In this document: piece by piece, positions 31,101-39,591 of the stretch
How the letters are laid out: each line of letters starts with the position of its first letter
How positions within the stretch are numbered: position 1 is the stretch's first letter
NCBI RefSeq assembly: GCF_009687865.1
Contig: NZ_BLAE01000035.1
Location: 1-64,000, forward strand
Reading direction: 5' to 3'
DNA length: 64,000 bases
From: Acrocarpospora macrocephala
GTDB taxonomy: Bacteria > Actinomycetota > Actinomycetes > Streptosporangiales > Streptosporangiaceae
Program-made: the position numbers and the translations under genes
The notes under the pieces: model-generated
Told to the model about the DNA's origin: nothing
The model's input: only the letters and a program-made list of their open reading frames with translations
Databases searched by the model: none

Positions 31101-32176
31101 TTGTCGGTCACCGCCGTCTCTCCCTTGGCGGCCAGGATCTGGTTCAGCACGGTCAGGTCGTAGATCCCGTTCAGGTCCACCGGCTGGAGCAGGCCGACCT
31201 TGATGGCGTGGTCGGCGCTGCCGATCAGGGAGGAGGCGATGGGGTCGTTGGTGAACTCGATGTTCTTGAACGCGGTGTCCAGCACTTCCGGCTTGAGCGG
31301 CTTGCCGGTCAGGGACTCCAGCTGCTTGTTCACGGCGGCCGCGGCGCCCGCGGGGTCGGACTTGATGTACGCGGTGGACTCGACGTGGCCTTCGATCAGC
31401 TTCTTGAGCAGGTCAGGGTGCTCCTTGGCCCACTCCTGCCGGACGATCAGGTGGGTGATGACGAACTGCTTGTTCGGCCACAGGTCGCGCTCGTCGATGA
31501 GGATCTTGCCGCCGCTCTCCTGGATCAGCCGGCTGGCGAACGGCTCCGGCACCCACGCGGCGTCGATGTCCCCGGTCGCGAACGTCTGCAGGGTCAGCGA
31601 GTTCTCCTGCGGCACGATCGAGACCTCGCCGCCGCCCTTGGTGTCGGTCTTGATGCCCTTCTCGTCCAGGTAGTAGCGCAGCGCCACGTCCTGGGTGTTG
31701 CCGAGCTGCGGGGTGGCGACCTTCTTGCCCTTGAGGTCCTCGATCGTGTTGATCTCCGGCTTCACCACCAGGTAGACCCCGCCGGAAGCGGCGCCTGCGA
31801 CGATCTTGATGGCCTGGCCCTTGGACTTCTCCCAGGCGTTGATCGCCGGGTTCGGCCCGATGTAGGTCGCGTCGATGGCCCCCGAGAAGACCGCCTCGAT
31901 CGCGGCAGGTCCCGCGTTGAACGTGCTGGTCTTCAGCGTGACGCCGCTGCCGAGCGCCTTGGTGAAGAACCCCTTCTCGACCCCCACCAGCGCGGTGGAG
32001 TGCGTGATGTTCGGGAAGAATCCCAGCCGCACCTCCCCGGTCGCCGCCGGCGCCGGCTCCCCACTCCCGGCCGTCGTCCCAGCGGAGTCCCCACCCCCGC
32101 CGCAGGCGGCCGCGAGCGCGGTAACCGCCACTGCGACCAACGCGGCCGCCACTCCGCGAATCCTGCGAGCATCCAT
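31097..32176 (-). CDS. ABC transporter substrate-binding lipoprotein, SsuA/TauA-like
   Basis: 359-aa lipoprotein: signal peptide with lipobox LAAAC (Cys25), then an Ala/Gly/Ser linker and the NMT1/SsuA-like fold (VRLGFFPNITHSTALVGVEKGFF; LKGKKVATPQLGNTQDVALRYYL; GDIDAAWVPEPFASRLI). The family binds aliphatic sulfonates, taurine, nitrate or thiamine precursors; the pattern PQLGNTQD and the Rrf2 partner favour a sulfur compound. First gene of a four-gene operon (binding protein, ATPase, permease, Rrf2). A GGGAG precedes ATG 32176 and a good promoter lies upstream. Confidence 0.88.
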   Translation of the reverse strand: MDARRIRGVAAALVAVAVTALAAACGGGGDSAGTTAGSGEPAPAATGEVRLGFFPNITHSTALVGVEKGFFTKALGSGVTLKTSTFNAGPAAIEAVFSGAIDATYIGPNPAINAWEKSKGQAIKIVAGAASGGVYLVVKPEINTIEDLKGKKVATPQLGNTQDVALRYYLDEKGIKTDTKGGGEVSIVPQENSLTLQTFATGDIDAAWVPEPFASRLIQESGGKILIDERDLWPNKQFVITHLIVRQEWAKEHPDLLKKLIEGHVESTAYIKSDPAGAAAAVNKQLESLTGKPLKPEVLDTAFKNIEFTNDPIASSLIGSADHAIKVGLLQPVDLNGIYDLTVLNQILAAKGETAVTDK

Positions 32177-32195
32177 GCGCTTCTCCCTGATTCCT

Positions 32196-32247
32196 ACTAA
32201 ATAAGTCGGGTTATCTGTATTTAAAGCGATCCCCAGATTTCCGTCAA
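32196..32247 (-). promoter_or_regulatory. Promoter and candidate Rrf2 operator of the sulfonate-type operon
   Basis: On the minus strand TTGACG (32247-32242), an 18-bp spacer and TAAATA (32223-32218) form a good promoter. About 5-15 bp after the expected start point lies ACTTATTTAGT (32206-32196), an imperfect palindrome (8 of 11 positions symmetric), AT-rich in a GC-rich genome. Its place just behind the promoter suits a repressor such as the operon-encoded Rrf2 protein. Confidence 0.5.
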
Positions 32248-32308
32248 GTTTGGTGGGGATCCGTTATCGGGCCGTGAGCGGCGGGAGTCGGGCGCGAGAA
32301 CGGTTGAG

Positions 32309-33676
32309 TCAGCCGCAGGTTGCGTCGAGGGAGACGGTGTCGGCGGGCGGCGCCAGGGTGAGGGTGCGCTTCGAGGGCATCTCAGGGTGCGCGGGGGCGT
32401 TGACGGTGTCGTTGACCTTCTGGCGGATGAAGGTCCAGTCCGGGTTGCCGGTGCTGATCAGCGGGGGGACGAACTGGAGGCTTCGGATCTCGGTGAGCTT
32501 GAGCTTGGCGGAGAGCGTGACCAGGGAGGGCAGGAGGGACTGGGGGATGTCGGTGGAGACGTAGCGTTTGGTGACGGTGGCGATCCGTTCGAAGCCGCGC
32601 AGGACGGTGAGGGGGTCGGCCTGCTTGGCGACCGCGTGCAGGAGGCACTTCTGGCGGCCCATGCGGACGTAGTCGTCGCTGTCGGTGCGGGAGCGGCCGA
32701 ACCAGAGGGCTTCATCGCCGGTGAGGCGGCGGGTGCCGGCTTTGACGAGGCCCTCGCGGTAGGCGCCGAAGACGATGTCCTGCTTGACGGTGACGGTGAC
32801 GCCGCCCATGGCGTCGATGATCTGGGCGAAGCCCTTCATGTCGACCATCGCGTAGTAGTCGATGGGAAGGCCGAGGATGCCGCCGACGGTGGCTTTCAGC
32901 AGGGTGATGCCCCGCTGGCGGTCGGGGACGCCGGGAACCAGGGACGGATTGTCCTCGGCCCACTGATAGACCTCGTTGAGCAGGCCGGGTGAGGCGCCGC
33001 CGCCGGTGAAGCCGTCCGGGAAGGCGGTTCTGGCGGGGCCGGCGGGCATGGGGACGCGCTGCAGGTTGCGCGGCAGGCTGAACAGCACGGTCTGGCCGGT
33101 CTTGGTGTTGACGCTGGCGATGGTCATGCTGTCGGTGCGGGCGCCGGGGCGGTTCTTGGCGGCGTCGACGCCGACCAGCAGGAGGTTGATCCGCTGCTTG
33201 CTGCCCAGGTAGTCGACGTGGTCACCCCGGTCCGGCGGGAAGGCTGACTGGTCGGGGAAGACGGTGGTCATCAGGTCGTGCGAGACGTAGGCGACCCGGC
33301 TGGCGTACGCCAATGGAGCCGCCACCACCAGGCAGAGCCCGCCCACCAGCCCGCCCGCGAACAGGCGGCGGGTGCCGTGCAGCGGTTGTGGCCGGACCAG
33401 CCGGTACGACGAGACGATCACGAGCGCCCAGACCAGGGCGGTGACCAGGGTGGCCACGACGGTGGCGGTCAGCCAGCCGGGCCGTACCAGCAGGGCGAGC
33501 ACGGTGGAGCGGAAGCTGGTCGCGACCGCGATGCCGGTCGCGAGCAGGAGCGTGTAGATCGCGGCGAGGGCGAGGCCGGTGCGCGTACGGCCGACCCACA
33601 GATGCGCGATACCCCAGAGCACGGCGGAACCCAGAGTCAGCCCCAAAGCACGCCAGAGGCTCCTGTTTCCGCCCAT
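32309..33676 (-). CDS. LytR-CpsA-Psr family protein
   Basis: 455-aa membrane protein. The N-terminal 130 residues contain about four hydrophobic helices (SAVLWGIAHLWVG; GLALAAIYTLLLATGIAVA; and others), more than the single helix usual for LCP proteins. The LCP domain follows: INLLLVGVDAAKNRPGARTDSMTIASVN (the R-x-D-S motif), LFSLPRNLQRVP, and GDEALWFGRSRTDSDDYVRMGRQKCLL with the arginines that bind polyprenyl pyrophosphate. LCP enzymes attach secondary polymers to peptidoglycan. A second LCP gene lies just upstream on the same strand, so they may act on the same wall polymer. Confidence 0.88.
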   Translation of the reverse strand: MGGNRSLWRALGLTLGSAVLWGIAHLWVGRTRTGLALAAIYTLLLATGIAVATSFRSTVLALLVRPGWLTATVVATLVTALVWALVIVSSYRLVRPQPLHGTRRLFAGGLVGGLCLVVAAPLAYASRVAYVSHDLMTTVFPDQSAFPPDRGDHVDYLGSKQRINLLLVGVDAAKNRPGARTDSMTIASVNTKTGQTVLFSLPRNLQRVPMPAGPARTAFPDGFTGGGASPGLLNEVYQWAEDNPSLVPGVPDRQRGITLLKATVGGILGLPIDYYAMVDMKGFAQIIDAMGGVTVTVKQDIVFGAYREGLVKAGTRRLTGDEALWFGRSRTDSDDYVRMGRQKCLLHAVAKQADPLTVLRGFERIATVTKRYVSTDIPQSLLPSLVTLSAKLKLTEIRSLQFVPPLISTGNPDWTFIRQKVNDTVNAPAHPEMPSKRTLTLAPPADTVSLDATCG

Positions 33677-33764
33677 TCACACTCCCGGTCCGTTATGCCC
33701 CACTATGTCTACCTCTCAGGGCTAGTAACAGGCTAGTTGCGCAGCGTCATTTTGCTTTGAATGA

Positions 33765-35132
33765 TCAACCGCACGTGTCGTGAGTTGCGTCGAAACTGTC
33801 GATGTCGTCCAGGGTCTTCGGCGGTTTGAGGCCCTGCCAGTCGCCGCCGAGGACCAGAACCACACGCGGAGTTGTGCCGGATTCGATGCGGGATGTTGTT
33901 GTTTGCTGGATCTCGCGGAACAGGCGGGACGCGCGGGCGACGCCCACGGGGGTGTATTTGACCACCGTCTTCGCGGCGAACTTGGGCGCCTGCTCGACCC
34001 GGACGATGTGGTAGCCGCGCTGTTCCAGGTTGGCGGCGGCGATCGTGCCGAGGCTGGCGCGGCCGGAGGCGTTCTGGACGATGACGTGGACCTGGGACTT
34101 GGGGATCTTCTGCTCGCCGGTGGTGAGGTCGCGGGCGACCGTGTCGGAGGCGACCATCTTGAACAGGCGGTCGGCCTGGGGCTGCACCCATTCGACCCGG
34201 CCGGGACTGGTCAGCGAGTAACGCCAGGGTGTGGTCACGAATTTGATCTGACCGGCGGTGATGCCCTTCGCGCTGAGGGCGAGATCCTTCATGACGCCGA
34301 CCGACAGCGCGGGATCGGTGGTGATCGACCGGGTGACCGCGTCGAGGAAGTCGAACAGCAGGGCCGGGTCGGTCAGGGTCTCGCCGCTCATCGCCTTCTT
34401 GGCCATGGAGGCCAGGAACATCTGCTGGCGCTGGATCCGCCCGATGTCGGAGCCGTCGCCCAGGCTGTAGCGGGCCCGGACGTAGCCGAGTGACTGCTCG
34501 CCGGTGAGTAAGTGCCGGCCGGCGCTCAGCGTGAGCAGCGCCTTCTTGTCGGCGATGCCGGGTGCCGGCACGCAGATGGGTACGCCGCCCAGCGCGTTCA
34601 CCATCTCCTTGAAACCGGTGAAGTCGACCTTCACGAAGTGGTCGATCCGGATGCCGGTGAGGTTCTCGATGGTCTTCCAGGTGCAGCCGATGCCGCCGGA
34701 GTTGAACGATTCGTTGATCATGCCGACGTGCGCGCGCTGGCCGGGGAAGCCCGCGCGCGCCGGGCAGTTGGGGAGCTTGACCAGGGAGTCGCGGGGGAAG
34801 CTGATCAGCAGCGCGCCGTCCCGCTTGGGGGAGACGTGGGCGAGGATGATCGTGTCGGTGCGCTCGCCGCCGAACTTGCCGTAGCGGGCGTTGGCGCCGT
34901 CCCTCTTGTCCGACCCCACCAGCAGCACGTTCATCGCCTCGGTGGCGATCTTCACCGGGCGCGGGCCGAGGTCCGCCTCGGTGACCACCTGGCGGGTCAC
35001 GTTGCTCGTGAGCGTCACGACGCCGGTGACCAGGAAGGTCACCACTCCGGTCAGGACGCCGGTAGCCGCGGCCACGAATGCCCATACCCACGCCCGCCAT
35101 TTCGGCGCCGGGCGCACGTCGACAGCACTCAC
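33765..35132 (-). CDS. LytR-CpsA-Psr family protein with C-terminal LytR_C domain
   Basis: 455-aa protein, start GTG 35132 with AGGAG 7 nt before it. One N-terminal membrane helix (VWAFVAAATGVLTGVVTFLV), then the LCP domain: MNVLLVGSDKRDG, RTDTIILAHVS, ALLISFPRDSLVKLP, and LTGEQSLGYVRARYS with RIQRQQMFL. The C-terminal 100 residues are a LytR_C domain (VHVIVQNASGRASLG; RGYHIVRVEQAP), ending in DTCG. The enzyme probably transfers lipid-linked wall polymers to peptidoglycan outside the cell. It is followed by the other LCP gene after 88 bp. Confidence 0.9.
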   Translation of the reverse strand: MSAVDVRPAPKWRAWVWAFVAAATGVLTGVVTFLVTGVVTLTSNVTRQVVTEADLGPRPVKIATEAMNVLLVGSDKRDGANARYGKFGGERTDTIILAHVSPKRDGALLISFPRDSLVKLPNCPARAGFPGQRAHVGMINESFNSGGIGCTWKTIENLTGIRIDHFVKVDFTGFKEMVNALGGVPICVPAPGIADKKALLTLSAGRHLLTGEQSLGYVRARYSLGDGSDIGRIQRQQMFLASMAKKAMSGETLTDPALLFDFLDAVTRSITTDPALSVGVMKDLALSAKGITAGQIKFVTTPWRYSLTSPGRVEWVQPQADRLFKMVASDTVARDLTTGEQKIPKSQVHVIVQNASGRASLGTIAAANLEQRGYHIVRVEQAPKFAAKTVVKYTPVGVARASRLFREIQQTTTSRIESGTTPRVVLVLGGDWQGLKPPKTLDDIDSFDATHDTCG

Positions 35133-35375
35133 GTGCTCACTCCTGAAGGGGGGTCGGCGAGAATCGGCAGTGTAGCGACCGATCCTGAACGTCAGATTCG
35201 GGTCGCAATACCAGCACACACTTAGACGCCGAAAATTCAGGAAAAGTTGTGAATTGGAGGGTCTGACGGCACGAGCAGGTCGTCGGCTTGCTCGCCGTTA
35301 TCCGGCGCCGTTAACGCAGGTGACGGTTCTCGCCGCACCGGCGCCAACAGCGGCTGCGGCACTCTGTAGGTGTTC

Positions 35376-36386
35376 TTAGGCGGCGGGCGGGCCGGTGCTT
35401 CCTCTGGGGTTGAGACGCGCCGCTTGGTCTTCCAAGGCCGCCACCTCGGTCCCGTCGATCAAGGCCAGCAGCAGTTGGGCGGCATGTCCCCCATACGCCG
35501 GGATGTCGCGGCTCAGCGCTGTCAGCGGTGGGCGTACCACCTGGGACAGTGGGGAGTCGTCCCACGCCACGATGGACAGGTCGGTTGGCACGGTGAGTCG
35601 CAGCTCCTGGGCTACCGACAGGCCGGCCACCGCCATGATGTCGTTGTCGTACACGATGGCGGTCGGCCGGTGTGGTGCGCTGAGCAGGCGGCGGGTGGCT
35701 CGTGCGCCCTCCTCGCCGGTGTAGTCGGTGTGCACGGTCACGCACGATTCGAGCCCGGCCCCGGCTTCGCTGAACGCCCGATCCCTTATCGCGGTGTGCA
35801 TGAGCTTGGGCAGCCCGGCCACCCGCGCGATCCGCCGGTGCCCGAGCGCGGCCAGATACTGCACCGTCTCCCGCACCGCGCTCCGCTCGTCGGACCACAC
35901 CGACACCAGCGACCCCGACGCGGACGGATCCCCGACCACCACGGCCGGCATGCCGAGCGACTCCAGCACGGGGACGCGCGGATCGTCCATGTGCAGGTCG
36001 ACCACGATCGCCCCGTCGATCCGCCCCTCGCCCCACCAGCGGTGGTAGACCGCTATCTCGGTGTCGTGATCCCGGACCACCTGCAGCATCAGCGCGCAGG
36101 ACCGCGCCGACAGCTCCGCCTCGAGACCGCTGATCAACTCCATGAAGAACGGTTCCATGCCCAGGATCCGGGCGGGGCGGCACAGCGCGAGCCCGATCGC
36201 GTTGGCCCGGGCGCCGTTGAGGGCGCGTGCGGCGCTGTTCGGCCGCCAGCCGATCTCGTCGGCGATCGCCAGGATCCGGGCCCGGGTGCTCTCCGACACA
36301 CCGGGCTGTCCGTTCAACGCATAGGACACCGCGCCTTTCGACACACCCGCCTGCCGCGCGATGTCCGCGATGGTCGGTCTTCTCAC
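35376..36386 (-). CDS. LacI family regulator of the mannan locus
   Basis: 336-aa repressor, start GTG 36386 (VRRPTIADIARQAG). The N-terminal helix-turn-helix reads TIADIARQAGVSKGAVSYAL (residues 4-23), with NGQPGVSESTRARI hinge continuation; the recognition helix KGAVSYALNG differs from the KATVSRVVNG type of CebR. Residues 60-330 are the sugar-binding periplasmic-like domain (GRIDGAIVVDLHMDD; AIVYDNDIMAVAGL; LSIVAWDDSPL). Divergent from the mannan operon, it is the obvious local repressor, relieved by a manno-oligosaccharide (inference). Candidate operators lie 21 bp before its start and in the operon promoter. The open frame extends upstream but without homology. Confidence 0.88.
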   Translation of the reverse strand: MRRPTIADIARQAGVSKGAVSYALNGQPGVSESTRARILAIADEIGWRPNSAARALNGARANAIGLALCRPARILGMEPFFMELISGLEAELSARSCALMLQVVRDHDTEIAVYHRWWGEGRIDGAIVVDLHMDDPRVPVLESLGMPAVVVGDPSASGSLVSVWSDERSAVRETVQYLAALGHRRIARVAGLPKLMHTAIRDRAFSEAGAGLESCVTVHTDYTGEEGARATRRLLSAPHRPTAIVYDNDIMAVAGLSVAQELRLTVPTDLSIVAWDDSPLSQVVRPPLTALSRDIPAYGGHAAQLLLALIDGTEVAALEDQAARLNPRGSTGPPAA

Positions 36387-36406
36387 ACACCCACCTTGAC
36401 GTTCAC

Positions 36407-36418
36407 TGAACCGGTCTA
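36407..36418. promoter_or_regulatory. LacI-type operator candidate 1 (TGAACCGGTCTA)
   Basis: Twelve-bp imperfect palindrome centred on CCGG, with a perfect TGAACCGG half, 21 bp before the LacI gene start. Site 2 near the operon promoter shares the same half, on the other strand. Suits autoregulation of the repressor gene. Confidence 0.45.
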
Positions 36419-36498
36419 GTCCCTGCTCGAACAGGGCACACCCTACTACGCCCCCTGATTCAAATGTCTCGGTGCCATCACACCTCATCTCGCCCCTA

Positions 36499-36548
36499 TT
36501 GACACCCCTGACATGCAGATTTTACGGTCACGGTACTTATCCGGTTCA
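36499..36548 (+). promoter_or_regulatory. Mannan operon promoter 1 with LacI-type operator 2
   Basis: TTGACA (36499-36504), an 18-bp spacer and TACGGT (36523-36528) form a consensus-like promoter. TTATCCGGTTCA (36537-36548) lies at about +1 to +12; its reverse complement TGAACCGGATAA shares TGAACCGG with operator 1. Binding there would block transcription start. Confidence 0.5.
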
Positions 36549-36611
36549 GCCACCCGTACGACGGGAAGGGAGTCGACACGCGGCGGCTGTTCGGGGCCGG
36601 GAGCGTGCTGC

Positions 36612-36642
36612 TTGCTGACGTGGGAGCGCTCCCACGTACGGT
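36612..36642 (+). promoter_or_regulatory. 20-bp perfect palindrome with CebR-type box, between a possible -35 and -10
   Basis: ACGTGGGAGCGCTCCCACGT (36618-36637) is a perfect palindrome whose centre TGGGAGCGCTCCCA (36621-36634) equals the known streptomycete CebR operator. It lies between TTGCTG (36612-36617) and TACGGT (36637-36642), 19 bp apart, a possible second promoter 110 bp before the first gene of the operon. Confidence 0.65.
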
Positions 36643-36751
36643 CCAGGAGAGGTGAAGGCACCACCTCTCACGGTCGATCCATCGGGGATTAGGCCTGCTG
36701 ATGTACGGACCTCCGCGCGGTCTGACCCGCGAGGAGGAAGGAGACAAGACG

Positions 36752-38506
36752 ATGCGAAACCGAACTCGGTTTCTGATCCCGTTCGTGGTGGTCGGCCTGG
36801 CTGCCGCCGCCTGTTCGAGCGGAGACACGACGCCATCGACGCAAGGTTCCGCCCCCGCGGCGAGTGCGGCGGCCCCCGCCGACTCCAAGTCGTTCCCCCG
36901 GAACGAGACGCTCTACTCGAGCGGCACGATGTGGGGCCCGCCGGCCAACTGGAACCCGCTCCGCGAGTGGGACTCGGCCACCGGAACCAAGGGCCTGCTG
37001 TACGAGACGCTCTTCCTCTACGACGCCACCACCGACAAGTTCCAGCCCTGGCTGGCCGAGAGCGGTGAGTGGACGGGCGACAAGGAATACACCCTGAAGC
37101 TCCGCTCCGGCATCACCTGGTCGGATGGCAAGCCGCTGACCGCCGACGACGTGAAGTTCACCTTCGAGCTCGGCAAGATCGAGACCGTTCCCTATCACAA
37201 CATCTGGACGTTCCTGGACTCGGCCGAGGTCGTCGACCCGCAGACGGTGAAGTTCACCTTCAAGGAGGCCCGCTACCAGCAGTGGGCCAACCACGTCTAC
37301 CAGCGCGCGATCGTGCCCAAGCACATCTGGGAGTCGGTCAAGCCGGAAGAGGTCGTGGACTTCGCCAACGAGAACCCGGTCGGCACCGGGCCGTACAACT
37401 ACCACAGCCACGACCAGGACCGGCAGGCCTGGGTGAAGCGTGACGACTGGTGGGGGATCAAGGCCCTCGGCAAGGACGTCAAGCCCAAGTACATCGTGGA
37501 CATCGTGAACTCCAGCAACGAGGTCGCGATGGGTCTGCTGCTGCAGAAGGGCCTGGACCTCAGCAACAACTTCCTGCCCGGCGTGGCCAACCTGGTCAGG
37601 GGCAACTTCGGCGTCTCGACCTACTACGCGGACGCGCCGTTCATGCTGTCGGCCAACACCGCCTGGCTGGTGCTGAACACCAAGAAGAAGCCGATGGACG
37701 ACCCCGCCTTCCGCAAGGCCATGGCCTTCTCGGTGGACACCAAGCGCATCGTCGAGAACGTGTACGGCAACCTGGTCAAGCCCGCCGACCCCACCGGCCT
37801 GCTGCCCCAGTGGGACAAGTACGTCGACAAGAGCGTGACCGGCTCGATGGGCTTCAGCTACGACCCGGCCAAGTCCAAGCAACTGCTGGCCGACGCCGGC
37901 TACAAGGACACCGACGGTGACGGCTTCATCAACAACAAGGACGGCTCGAAGATCGACCTGAAGATCATCGTGCCGACCGGCTGGACCGACTGGATGGAGT
38001 CCATCCGGGTCATCGCCACCAGCGCTAAGGACGTCGGGATCAGCCTGACCCCCGAGTTCCCCGACTACAACGCCCTGGTCGAGCAGCGCAGCACCGGCAA
38101 GTTCGACATGCTCATCAACAACGAGCGCCAGCTGTCGAACACGCCGGAGCGCTACTACGACTACGTCTTCAACATGCCGGTGCAGAAGCTCCAGAACACC
38201 GTGAACTTCGGCCGGTACGAGAACGAGAAGGCCTGGGATCTGGTCGGCCAGCTCGACGCCACCAAGACCGACGACGTCGAGGGCATGAAGGCCATCACCT
38301 CCCAGCTGCAGAAGATCCAGCTGGAGGACATGCCGGTCATCCCGCTCTGGTACAACGGCCTCTGGTCGCAGGTCAGCAACTCGGTCTGGAAGAACTGGCC
38401 GTCCGACGCTGCGGGCACGCCCAAGACGCCGCCCACCATGTGGCGTAACTGGCTCGAACTGGGCGGCGTGCTCACGCTGACCGAGCTCCAGCCCGCCGGC
38501 GCGTAG
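36752..38506 (+). CDS. ABC solute-binding lipoprotein (family 5), predicted manno-oligosaccharide binder
   Basis: 584-aa lipoprotein. ATG 36752 follows GAGGAGGAAGGAG; the lipobox is LAAAAC (Cys21). The family 5 (DppA/OppA/CebE-like) fold is recognisable from FLYDATTDKFQPWLAESGEW, YTLKLRSGITWSDGKPLTADDVKFTFEL, NPVGTGPYNY and AFRKAMAFSVDTKRIVENVY. Although the family is known for peptides, members in Thermotoga and actinomycetes bind beta-gluco- and beta-manno-oligosaccharides. Its place at the head of an operon with beta-mannosidase and mannanase points to manno-oligosaccharides. Calcium-binding-like DTDGDGFINNKDG occurs near residue 390. First gene of the operon behind two candidate promoters. 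Confidence 0.85.
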   Translation: MRNRTRFLIPFVVVGLAAAACSSGDTTPSTQGSAPAASAAAPADSKSFPRNETLYSSGTMWGPPANWNPLREWDSATGTKGLLYETLFLYDATTDKFQPWLAESGEWTGDKEYTLKLRSGITWSDGKPLTADDVKFTFELGKIETVPYHNIWTFLDSAEVVDPQTVKFTFKEARYQQWANHVYQRAIVPKHIWESVKPEEVVDFANENPVGTGPYNYHSHDQDRQAWVKRDDWWGIKALGKDVKPKYIVDIVNSSNEVAMGLLLQKGLDLSNNFLPGVANLVRGNFGVSTYYADAPFMLSANTAWLVLNTKKKPMDDPAFRKAMAFSVDTKRIVENVYGNLVKPADPTGLLPQWDKYVDKSVTGSMGFSYDPAKSKQLLADAGYKDTDGDGFINNKDGSKIDLKIIVPTGWTDWMESIRVIATSAKDVGISLTPEFPDYNALVEQRSTGKFDMLINNERQLSNTPERYYDYVFNMPVQKLQNTVNFGRYENEKAWDLVGQLDATKTDDVEGMKAITSQLQKIQLEDMPVIPLWYNGLWSQVSNSVWKNWPSDAAGTPKTPPTMWRNWLELGGVLTLTELQPAGA

Positions 38507-38595
38507 TCGGGACCTAGTGGATCGGGCGGGCCAGCCAAGGCCCGCCCGCATCCCCCGCCTGGCCAGGCTGGGGGACACATCCCCCGGAGGATGGT

Positions 38596-39591
38596 TTGCG
38601 ACAATATTTCGGCCGGAAACTGCTTATCTACGCACTGACGTTCTTCGTCGCGGTCACCGTGAACTGGATGATCCCGCGGTTCATGCCGGGCGACCCGGTG
38701 GCGAGCATGGTCGCCAGGGCGCGCATCTCCGACCCGGAGGCCGTGGCGGCGATGCAGCAGTACTACAGCAATCTCTTCGGCTTCGACCAGCCGATCCTGG
38801 CGCAGTACTTCAACTTCTGGGGAGCGCTGTTCGCCGGAAATTTCGGCATCAGCATCTGGGCGTATCCGCTGCCGGTGGCCGACGTGATCATGGACGCGGT
38901 GCCGTACTCGCTGGGGTTGCTGATCCCGTCGATCCTGCTCAGCTGGTTCGTCGGGAACTGGGCGGGCGCGCTCGCGGCCCGGCGCAAGATCCTCGACAAC
39001 ACGGTGCTTCCGGTGGGGTATGTGCTGACCGCGATGCCGTACATGTGGATCGCGATCCTGCTCTGCTGGGGGTTCGGGGTCGTCTTCCAGGTGTTGCCGG
39101 TGGCCGGGGGTTACAGCTTCGCGATGCAGCCGAACCTGTCGTGGGAGTTCGTCGGGAGCCTGTTCCAGCACTGGCTGCTGCCGTTCGTGTCGCTGTTCCT
39201 GGTGGCGCTGGGCGGCTGGGCGATCGGCATGCGGAACATGATCATCTATGAGCTGGAGGCCGACTACTCCAACTACCTGGCCGCGCTCGGCGCGCCGCAC
39301 CGGCTCATCCGGCGGTACGCCTTCCGCAACGCCGTCCTGCCGCAGATCACCGGCCTGGCCCTGCAGCTGGGCGTGCTGGTGGCCGGCGCGCTGGTCACCG
39401 AGATCGTGTTCTCCTATCCGGGGCTGGGCAGCCTGATCCTCAAGGCCATCCAGAACCAGGACTTCTTCCTCCTCCAGGGCACCTTCCTGTTCATCGTCCT
39501 GGGCGTGCTGATCGCCAACTTCGTGATCGACGTCGTGTACGTGATCGTCGATCCGCGGACCCGGGCGGGAATGACAGGGGCGACCACATGA
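38596..39591 (+). CDS. ABC transporter permease, DppB/OppB type
   Basis: 331-aa inner-membrane permease. TTG 38596 is used: GGAGG lies 6 nt before it, and the N-terminus RQYFGRKLLIYALTFFVAVTVNWMIPRFMPGDPV is typical of DppB. Six helices are visible; the EAA motif lies in YLAALGAPHRLIRRYAFRNAVLPQITG. Unusual are the long periplasmic loop (residues 45-90) and the aromatic-rich sequence ending MTGATT. Its stop overlaps the start of the second permease (ATGA at 39588-39591). Confidence 0.88.
   Translation: MRQYFGRKLLIYALTFFVAVTVNWMIPRFMPGDPVASMVARARISDPEAVAAMQQYYSNLFGFDQPILAQYFNFWGALFAGNFGISIWAYPLPVADVIMDAVPYSLGLLIPSILLSWFVGNWAGALAARRKILDNTVLPVGYVLTAMPYMWIAILLCWGFGVVFQVLPVAGGYSFAMQPNLSWEFVGSLFQHWLLPFVSLFLVALGGWAIGMRNMIIYELEADYSNYLAALGAPHRLIRRYAFRNAVLPQITGLALQLGVLVAGALVTEIVFSYPGLGSLILKAIQNQDFFLLQGTFLFIVLGVLIANFVIDVVYVIVDPRTRAGMTGATT

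Noticed and set aside
36618-36637. The 20-bp palindrome as a terminator of the upstream region
   Set aside because: No plus-strand gene precedes it, no T-run follows, and its centre equals a known LacI-family operator lying between -35 and -10 elements.
36689-38578. 629-codon minus-strand open frame opposite the solute-binding protein gene
   Set aside because: It mirrors the third-position GC bias of the plus-strand lipoprotein gene, has Val/Gly/Arg-rich composition and no domain or ribosome-binding site.
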